From Ilumatobacteraceae bacterium (GTDB taxonomy: Bacteria > Actinomycetota > Acidimicrobiia > Acidimicrobiales > Ilumatobacteraceae), in contig JAODBQ010000323.1 of assembly GCA_025464045.1 (NCBI GenBank), positions 1 to 9,451 on the forward strand: a stretch of 9,451 bases of DNA, read 5' to 3'. Both the position numbers and the translations under genes were made by a program. Numbering within the stretch: position 1 is the first letter of the stretch; each line of letters starts with the position of its first letter. This document shows, in pieces, positions 1 through 5,235 of the stretch. The notes below the pieces were generated by a model. That model made no database searches and was not told the origin of the DNA. It saw only the letters and a program-made list of their open reading frames with translations.

Positions 1-127
1 CGTCACGAACATCCAGGCCGGTGGTGGCCTGTACGCGCAGCGCATCGTCACCCGCAAGCACTACGACCTGGAGCGGGCCCGTCAGCTCGCGCTCAGCGCT
101 GCCGGCCTCGGCGAGGCAGCGCACTGA
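1..127 (+). CDS. C-terminal fragment of an unrecognised protein (5' end outside window)
   Basis: A reading frame open from the window's left edge (first full codon at position 2) ends with TGA at 125-127 and gives 41 residues. The tail includes QAGGGLYAQRIVTRKHYD and then an Arg/Ala/Leu-rich stretch that looks helical (LERARQLALSAAGLGEA). G/C-ending codons throughout fit real coding sequence in this genome, and the next gene starts 180 bp later after a hairpin, consistent with a transcription unit ending here. I do not recognise the family: it does not show the usual C-terminal motifs of acyl-CoA dehydrogenases or thiolases. It might be a metabolic enzyme given the neighbours, but that is only context. 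No signal or membrane segment is seen in the part present. Confidence 0.6.
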   Translation, partial: VTNIQAGGGLYAQRIVTRKHYDLERARQLALSAAGLGEAAH

Positions 128-214
128 CCGACGCCTGAACCAGGGTGCGCCGCTCCGCTCGTCGGGGCGGTCGCAGGACTTGGTCCACCGACCGATCATC
201 AATCAGTTCACCGC

Positions 215-242
215 ACGTCCCTCCGTCTCGGCGGAGGGACGT
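215..242 (+). terminator. Perfect 11-bp hairpin between upstream gene and livG (probable terminator or leader structure)
   Basis: The arm ACGTCCCTCCG (215-225) is the exact reverse complement of CGGAGGGACGT (232-242), with a 6-nt loop TCTCGG. It lies 88 bp after the upstream stop codon and 64 bp before the livG start. There is no run of T after it, only TTCAC, so it is not a textbook intrinsic terminator; hairpins without U-tracts are often called as terminators in actinobacteria. The rest of the 128-306 gap shows no convincing -10/-35 pair. The alternative is a structure in the 5' leader of the transport operon. The stem is certain; its role is inferred. Confidence 0.55.
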
Positions 243-306
243 TCACAACACAGCCATCGTCGCGCTCTCCCCGCGCGCTGCAACACGACTGGAGGATGAG
301 GCGCGC

Positions 307-1149
307 ATGCAGCCACTGCTCGACATCGACGACGTCGCCGTCCGCTTCGGAGGCGTCACCGCCCTGTCCGGGGTCTCGTTCTCGGTCATGCCGGGACAGA
401 TCTGCGGACTGATCGGCCCGAACGGGGCCGGCAAGACGACCGTCTTCAACTGCATCAGCCGGATCTACGACCCCACCAGCGGGTCGATCACCTACGACGG
501 GCGCGACCTCCTCAAGGAGCGACCGCACACGATCGTCCGGCTGGGGATCATGCGCTCGTTCCAGAACCTCGCCCTGTGGCCCGGGCTGACGGTCCTGGAG
601 AACGTGATGATGGGCGCGTACCGCAGGGGCAAGGTCGGCTTCCTGCGCAGCCCGCTGTGGCTGGGCGCCCGGCGCGAGGAGAACAGCCTCGCCACCCGCG
701 CCTACCAGTTGCTGGAGGAGCTCGATCTGACCGACATCGCGTTCCGTCAGTGCGAGGGGCTGCCGTACGGGACGATGAAGCGCATCGAGCTGGCCCGCGG
801 GCTCGCCGCCGATCCGCGGCTGCTCATCCTCGACGAGCCGGCCACCGGCCTGACGCACGGCGAGGTCACCGAGCTCGGTGACCTCATCCGTGGCCTGCGC
901 GATCGCCGGGACCTGTCGGTCCTGCTCGTCGAGCACCACATGGGCATGGTCATGGCGTTGTGCGAGCACGTGGTCGTGCTCGACTTCGGTCGCAAGATCG
1001 CCGAGGGCAAGCCCGATCAGGTGCGCAACGACCCACGGGTGGTCGAGGCCTACCTCGGCGCACCCGACCAGTTCGACGCGCACGGTGCGAGCAGCGCAAC
1101 CAGTGCGACGAGTGCAACCGGTGGAACCGGCGGGGAGGCGACAGCATGA
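307..1149 (+). CDS. livG: LivG-like ATP-binding protein of a branched-chain-amino-acid-type ABC importer
   Basis: This 280-residue cytoplasmic ATPase would pair with LivF to drive import through LivH/LivM. Visible motifs are Walker A GPNGAGKTT (37-45), Q-loop Gln86 in RSFQN, the signature region LPYGT (152-156), Walker B LLILDEP (172-178) and the switch His210 in LLVEHH. The LivG hallmark is the extra insert after the Q-loop (about 105-130) and the C-terminal EAYLGA. Two motif departures are seen: the signature is followed by MKR rather than the usual QRR, and EHDM reads EHHM. The last ~20 residues are a low-complexity tail of SAT and GG repeats. The start at 307 puts the conserved beta strand at residue 4; GGAGG at 291-295 is 11 nt upstream, slightly far. 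An earlier in-frame start at 145 would add unconserved sequence across the hairpin. The stop overlaps livH by 4 bp. The substrate need not be an amino acid. Confidence 0.93.
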   Translation: MQPLLDIDDVAVRFGGVTALSGVSFSVMPGQICGLIGPNGAGKTTVFNCISRIYDPTSGSITYDGRDLLKERPHTIVRLGIMRSFQNLALWPGLTVLENVMMGAYRRGKVGFLRSPLWLGARREENSLATRAYQLLEELDLTDIAFRQCEGLPYGTMKRIELARGLAADPRLLILDEPATGLTHGEVTELGDLIRGLRDRRDLSVLLVEHHMGMVMALCEHVVVLDFGRKIAEGKPDQVRNDPRVVEAYLGAPDQFDAHGASSATSATSATGGTGGEATA

Positions 1150-2201
1150 GTGGTGGATCGACGAAGACCCAGGTGAAGGCCGCCAACGGCGGCCTCGAAC
1201 GGGGGATGGTCGCCCTGCGCAACGTGGGGGCGAGACGGATGCAGACGTTCGGGGGGCTGCTCGCGGTGCTCGTCGTCTTCTCCGTCTGGGCGGTGATCGA
1301 CGGCGGCTCCAAGCTGCTCCTGCAGCGCACGTTCGACGGCCTCAACAACGGGTTCATCTACAGCGCGATGGCCCTGTCGTTGGTCCTCATCTACCGCTCC
1401 ACCGGGATCATCAACTTCGCCCAGGGCAACATGGCGATGTTCGGCACGTTCATCGCCTACGTGCTGATCGTCGAGCAGGGCCTCAGCGTGGTGGCCGGCG
1501 TGATCGTCGCGATGGTCATCTCGGCGATCGGCGCCGCCGTCATCGAACGGTTGTTCGTGTGGCCGTTCGACCCGAAGAACCACCTCGCGATCACGATCGT
1601 GACGCTGTCGTGGTACCTGATCATCGCCGCGCTGGCCGGGATCATCTGGGCCTTCGATCCCCGCGCGTTCCCGTCACCGTTCCCCACCGGCGCGAACGAC
1701 TACGTGTCGATCGGCGGCGCGCGCATCCGCTACGCCAGCCTCGGGATCTGGGCCACCGTGCTCCTCACGTTGGTCCTCGTCACGCAGCTGCTGCGCCGTA
1801 CGAAGATCGGTCTCGCGTTCCGCGCGGTGTCGTCCAACCTCGACTCCGGGCGCCTCGTCGGCATCCGCATCGGGCGGGTGGTGCAGCTCGGTTGGGCCCT
1901 GTCCGCCGCGGTCGGCACGCTCGCCGGCTGTCTCATCGCTCCCAGCCTGCTGCTCGATCCGAACTTCATGAGCAAGGTGCTGATCTACTCGTTCGCCGCC
2001 GCCACCCTCGGCGGCCTGGACAGCCTCGGCGGGGCGGTCATCGGCGGGCTCATCATCGGGCTCGTGCAGACGATGAGCGGCGGCTACTTCAAGATCATCG
2101 GCAGCGAGTTCTCCCTGGCGAGTGCCCTCGCCGTGATCATCGTCATCCTCCTGGTGAAGCCCAGTGGACTGTTCGGCTCGCGCCGCGTGGAGCGTGTGTG
2201 A
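1146..2201 (+). CDS. livH: LivH-like permease of the ABC importer
   Basis: A 351-residue inner-membrane permease of the LivH family. The family's opening block is plain: GLNNGFIYSAMALSL (65-79) followed by LIYRSTGIINFAQGNMAMFG (81-100). A cytoplasmic coupling loop for the ATPases lies near 226-261 (RAVSSNLDSGRLVGIRIGR, then a hydrophobic stretch); it matches the family pattern RAVAxxxxxARLxGI. Several hydrophobic spans occur, including about 38-52, 95-140, 150-175, 198-215, and 265-345 with Gly-rich breaks (LGGLDSLGGAVIGGL). The C-terminus ends in the family-typical KPSGLFGSRRVERV. Start ATG 1146 overlaps the livG stop as ATGA, and GGAGG at 1134-1138 sits 7 nt upstream. A hydrophilic N-terminal stretch of about 37 residues precedes the first span, longer than in E. 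coli LivH. It pairs with LivM to form the channel. Confidence 0.94.
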   Translation: MSGGSTKTQVKAANGGLERGMVALRNVGARRMQTFGGLLAVLVVFSVWAVIDGGSKLLLQRTFDGLNNGFIYSAMALSLVLIYRSTGIINFAQGNMAMFGTFIAYVLIVEQGLSVVAGVIVAMVISAIGAAVIERLFVWPFDPKNHLAITIVTLSWYLIIAALAGIIWAFDPRAFPSPFPTGANDYVSIGGARIRYASLGIWATVLLTLVLVTQLLRRTKIGLAFRAVSSNLDSGRLVGIRIGRVVQLGWALSAAVGTLAGCLIAPSLLLDPNFMSKVLIYSFAAATLGGLDSLGGAVIGGLIIGLVQTMSGGYFKIIGSEFSLASALAVIIVILLVKPSGLFGSRRVERV

Positions 2202-3469
2202 TGGCCCTCGTCAAGATCACCCAGAACACCCCGGCCCACTGGGCGTACCGGGCCATCCGCTGGGCCGTGGTGGCTGCGGCGCTGTTGTACGTGCCGTGGT
2301 TCGCCCACCAGCCGGCGCGCATCGACCAGTTCACCCAGGTAGCGGCGTTCGCGGTCGCGCTGCTCGGGCTCAACCTCGTGATGGGCTTCGCCGGGCAGAT
2401 CTCGCTCGGTCACAGCGCGTTCGTCGGCCTTGGTGGCTACATCACCGTGATCCTGGTCGCCAAGCACGACTGGGGCTACCTGCAGACGATCCCGGTCGTG
2501 ATCGTGATCTGCTTCATCGCCGGCTGCATCGTCGGCCTGCCGGCGCTGCGGATCAGCGGTCTGTACATGGCCGTGGTCACGCTCGCCGTCGGCGCGGTGT
2601 TCCCGATCATCGTCCTCAAGTACGACGGGCTCACCGGCGGCGCGAACGGTGTGCTCGCCAAGAACAAGATGTTGCCGCCGTCGTGGACGCCGTTCGATGC
2701 ACACAGCCGCTTCGGTCCGGTCGCGTACCGATACCTCGTCGTGCTGCTCGTGGCCGTGGTGATGTTCGTGCTGACGCACAACCTGGTCCGCGGCCGCATC
2801 GGCCGGGCGATCATCGCGCTGCGCGACAACAGCACTGGTGCAGCCGTCAGCGGCGTCAACCTCGGCGTCGTGCGCACCGTGCTGTTCGGCATCAGCGCCG
2901 CGCTCGGTGGGGTCGCCGGCACGCTGCTGATCATCCAGCTCCCACAGGCCACCGACGGCCGGTTCGGGCTCGAGCTGGCGATCTTCCTCGTCGTCGCGCT
3001 GTTCGCCGGTGGCACCGGTCGCACGTCCGGGGCGGTTCCCGGCGCACTGATCTACGTGTTCCTGCCGTACTACGCGATCGAGTGGGCCAAGCACATCTCG
3101 TTCCTCAAGGGCCCCGGCGCGAGCAGCGTCTCCGGCGTGATCTACGGCGTCCTGCTGCTGATCTTCGTGTTCGTCCTGCCCGGCGGTGTCGTCGACGGTC
3201 TGCGCAGGGCATGGGGCTTCGTGTTCCAGGTGATCCCGCGGCCGATGTGGCTGATGCGCTACCGCGGCGAGGCGCCGCTCGGCACCACGGCGCACGGCGG
3301 CTCGCCGCCCATGGAGGTCGATGCACATGCCGTCGATGCTCCGCACACACCCGACGCCACAGGTCCCGGATCCGTTCCGGAGCACGTGGCGAAGGCGGAC
3401 ACGACCGATCGGTCGTTGTCCTCGACTACCAATCAGCACCCAGTCTTCGAGGGGGAGACACCACGATGA
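2201..3469 (+). CDS. livM: LivM-like permease of the ABC importer, with long hydrophilic C-terminal tail
   Basis: A 422-residue second permease. The LivM signature LGLNLVMGFAGQISLGHSAF is followed by GLGGY, then LPALRISGLYMAVVTLA, and a coupling loop IIALRDNSTGAAVSGVN (about 203-219). Hydrophobic spans continue to LLLIFVFVLPGGVVDGLRR near residue 335. From about 338 to 422 the sequence is soluble, with an initial basic/aromatic part (FQVIPRPMWLMRYRGEAP) and then a Pro/His/Asp/Thr-rich segment that looks disordered; many LivM proteins stop soon after the GLRR motif. Start ATG 2201 shares one base with the livH stop (TGATG), with GGAG at 2189-2192 eight nt upstream; an in-frame GTG at 2198 is an alternative. 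The stop overlaps livK by 4 bp. The permease assignment is firm; the tail's role is unknown. Confidence 0.93.
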   Translation: MALVKITQNTPAHWAYRAIRWAVVAAALLYVPWFAHQPARIDQFTQVAAFAVALLGLNLVMGFAGQISLGHSAFVGLGGYITVILVAKHDWGYLQTIPVVIVICFIAGCIVGLPALRISGLYMAVVTLAVGAVFPIIVLKYDGLTGGANGVLAKNKMLPPSWTPFDAHSRFGPVAYRYLVVLLVAVVMFVLTHNLVRGRIGRAIIALRDNSTGAAVSGVNLGVVRTVLFGISAALGGVAGTLLIIQLPQATDGRFGLELAIFLVVALFAGGTGRTSGAVPGALIYVFLPYYAIEWAKHISFLKGPGASSVSGVIYGVLLLIFVFVLPGGVVDGLRRAWGFVFQVIPRPMWLMRYRGEAPLGTTAHGGSPPMEVDAHAVDAPHTPDATGPGSVPEHVAKADTTDRSLSSTTNQHPVFEGETPR

Positions 3470-5082
3470 GAAAGCAAGGAAGCCAACGAATGCGCGTCGG
3501 CGCAGCCGGCGCAGTCGTCACGTGCTTGCTGCTCGCCGCGTGCGGCAGTGACAAGAAGTCCACGTCCACCACGGCTGCGTCTGCCACCACCGCCGCAGCC
3601 TCGACCACCGCCGCAGGATCGACCGCCCCGAGCGCGAGCACCCCCGCAGGTTCCACCCCCGGAACCGGAGCCACCGGCGCGAGCACCCCCGCAACCGGCT
3701 CGACGGGCGCCGGTTCGTCGACGACCGCCGGCGGCGCGGCGGCGACCAACCCGAACCTCGCGATCCCCACCGACGAGACGAACCCCAACGGCTACGGCCA
3801 GGACCCCACCAACCCCAGCCTGTACAAGGGTGCGGGCGGCTTCACGATCGACACCTCCAAGTGCCCGAGTGACTGGAACGCGACCGGGGGCATCTCCGGC
3901 GACACGATCAAGCTGTTCACGGCGCTGCCGCTGTCCGGTCCGATCGCCTCCGTGGGCATCTACGGCCAGGGCATGAAGTCGTACTTCGACTACGTCAACG
4001 CCAACGGTGGCATCGGCGGCAAGAAGGTCCAGTTCGACCTGAACGACAACCAGTACAAGCCGGACCTGACGAAGACGATCGTCGACCAGGCGCTCGCCGA
4101 CGGCAGCTACTTCGCCTCGTCGGGGATCAACGGCACGCCGCACAACCTGGCGATCTGGGACGAGATGAACGCGGAGTGCATCCCGATGATGGTCACCGGT
4201 TCGGGCGCAGCCCAGTGGGGCGACGTCATCGGCCATCCGTGGACCGCTCCCGGCGGCACGTTCGCCTACGTCGCCGAGTCCCGCGTCCAGGCCGAGTACC
4301 TCAAGAAGAAGTACCCGAACGGCGCCAAGGTCGTCACGATCACCATCAACAACGACTTCGGCAAGCAGTACCTCACCGGGTTGAAGGAGGGCCTCAAGGG
4401 CTCGAACATCGAGGTCGTCGGCTCGGAGATGCACGACCCGGCCGCACCGAACCTCGACAACGAGTTCACGTCTGCCTCGGCGACCAACGCCGACGTGCTG
4501 ATCCTCGAGTCCTCCGGCGCGTTCTGCACCCAGACCATGGCCAACCTCGAGCGCAGCTCGTGGAAGCCGTTGTTCTTCCTGCCGAACGCGTGCGGCTCGA
4601 CCTCGATCTTCCAGCCGTTGATCGACCAGGGCCTCACCGGCAAGGGCGCGTACATCGTCCAGACGAGCATCGCCCCGAACGACCCGTCGGTCGCCGACAC
4701 GCCGTTCATCAAGGCGTACAAGGAGTTCCTGCCGACGGTGAAGATGGACCCGGCCAACACCGCGTTCGCCGGTGGCTGGCAGTACGCATGGGCGACGGTC
4801 GAGGTGCTGAAGATCGCTGCCTCGTACAACGGTGGCCTCAACCGCGCCAACGTGGCACTCGCCGCGCGGGCGATGGATCAGCCGCTGCCGTTGCTCCTGT
4901 CGGGCCTGTCGTTCAAGACGTTCGGCACGACCGATGAGTACCTCTACGAGGGTGGGCAGGTGAAGGAGTACAACGTCACCGATCCGAAGACCCCCGGTAC
5001 GTTCACCGCCGTTGGCGATCTCCTCAACTTCGAGGGCCAGCTCGGCACGTACGACAACTGCGCCCAGGCCCGGACGGGCTAG
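3466..5082 (+). CDS. livK: LivK-like substrate-binding lipoprotein of the ABC importer
   Basis: A 538-residue extracellular ligand-binding protein of the type I periplasmic-binding fold. The N-terminus MRKQGSQRMR is basic, followed by a hydrophobic stretch and lipobox LAAC; Cys26 would be lipidated and anchor it outside the membrane. Residues 27-94 are an almost pure Ser/Thr/Ala/Gly/Pro linker. The binding fold begins about residue 147 with IKLFTALPLSGP, then YGQGMKSYFDYVNANGGIGG, the usual opening of Peripla_BP_6-type proteins; ADVLILESSG and AYIVQTSIAPNDPS come later. Five further Cys (133, 238, 354, 376, 532) could give up to two disulfides. Start ATG 3466 overlaps the livM stop and has GGGGGAG (3451-3457) upstream; Met9 (3490) is a possible alternative. 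The stop is TAG, followed at once by a strong hairpin. Ligand specificity cannot be told from the sequence. Confidence 0.93.
   Translation: MRKQGSQRMRVGAAGAVVTCLLLAACGSDKKSTSTTAASATTAAASTTAAGSTAPSASTPAGSTPGTGATGASTPATGSTGAGSSTTAGGAAATNPNLAIPTDETNPNGYGQDPTNPSLYKGAGGFTIDTSKCPSDWNATGGISGDTIKLFTALPLSGPIASVGIYGQGMKSYFDYVNANGGIGGKKVQFDLNDNQYKPDLTKTIVDQALADGSYFASSGINGTPHNLAIWDEMNAECIPMMVTGSGAAQWGDVIGHPWTAPGGTFAYVAESRVQAEYLKKKYPNGAKVVTITINNDFGKQYLTGLKEGLKGSNIEVVGSEMHDPAAPNLDNEFTSASATNADVLILESSGAFCTQTMANLERSSWKPLFFLPNACGSTSIFQPLIDQGLTGKGAYIVQTSIAPNDPSVADTPFIKAYKEFLPTVKMDPANTAFAGGWQYAWATVEVLKIAASYNGGLNRANVALAARAMDQPLPLLLSGLSFKTFGTTDEYLYEGGQVKEYNVTDPKTPGTFTAVGDLLNFEGQLGTYDNCAQARTG
3556..3750 (+). repeat. 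Low-complexity Ser/Thr/Ala/Gly linker of livK with short in-frame direct repeats
   Basis: This stretch encodes the linker between the lipidated Cys and the binding fold. It holds exact direct repeats: a 17-nt unit GCGCGAGCACCCCCGCA at 3632-3648 and 3677-3693 (offset 45 nt, 15 codons), and a 13-nt unit ACCACCGCCGCAG at 3586-3598 and 3604-3616 (offset 18 nt). Both offsets are multiples of three, so gain or loss of units would change linker length without a frameshift. Such linkers are common after lipoboxes in actinobacterial lipoproteins. Confidence 0.75.
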
Positions 5083-5095
5083 GCGACACGCGTTC

Positions 5096-5135
5096 CGAGG
5101 CCCGGCAGGCGGGCCCCCTTGCCTGTCGGGCCTCG
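5096..5135 (+). terminator. Strong 15-bp hairpin after livK (terminator or attenuator inside the operon)
   Basis: The arm 5096-5110 (CGAGGCCCGGCAGGC) pairs with 5121-5135 (GCCTGTCGGGCCTCG) over 15 bp with a single G-U wobble; the loop is 10 nt. It begins 13 bp after the livK stop and ends 100 bp before the CoA-transferase start. No U-tract follows. Its place after the binding-protein gene fits partial termination or 3'-end protection, which would give more livK message than downstream message, as binding proteins are usually needed in excess. The pairing is seen; the function is inferred. Confidence 0.7.
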
Positions 5136-5140
5136 TCGCG

Positions 5141-5194
5141 CAGACCCAGAAGACTCCAACCCCACCCAACCGAACCAACCACCTCACCACTCAC
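5141..5194 (+). promoter_or_regulatory. C-rich, G-poor spacer upstream of the CoA-transferase gene (possible Rho-loading region)
   Basis: In these 54 nt I count 28 C, 19 A, 4 G and 3 T, strikingly G-depleted for this G-rich genome and with no visible hairpin. It reads as blocks such as CCCACCCAACCGAACCAACC. C-rich, G-poor, unstructured RNA is the general character of Rho utilisation sites, and it lies directly behind the 5096-5135 hairpin in untranslated sequence. Rho loading is inference; it may simply be an unstructured leader that keeps the next ribosome site open. Confidence 0.3.
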
Positions 5195-5235
5195 GGCCCC
5201 GGCTCTCGGGAGCGCTCCAGCAAAGGCACGGCGCG

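Noticed and set aside
1081..1145. SAT/GG triplet-like repeats at the end of livG as a possible mobile or slipped repeat
   Set aside because: The repeats are imperfect and short; they are best read as a low-complexity protein tail leading into the livH ribosome site.
2084..3439. A 451-codon minus-strand open frame opposite livM
   Set aside because: Asp/Arg/Gln/His-rich shadow of a hydrophobic membrane protein; livM has clear family motifs on the + strand.
3433..5190. A 585-codon open frame on the minus strand opposite livK
   Set aside because: It is the antisense shadow of livK: its Arg/Val/Gly/Ala-rich composition has no recognisable motifs, while the + strand has a lipobox and a binding-protein fold. 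Long antisense frames are expected at this G+C content.
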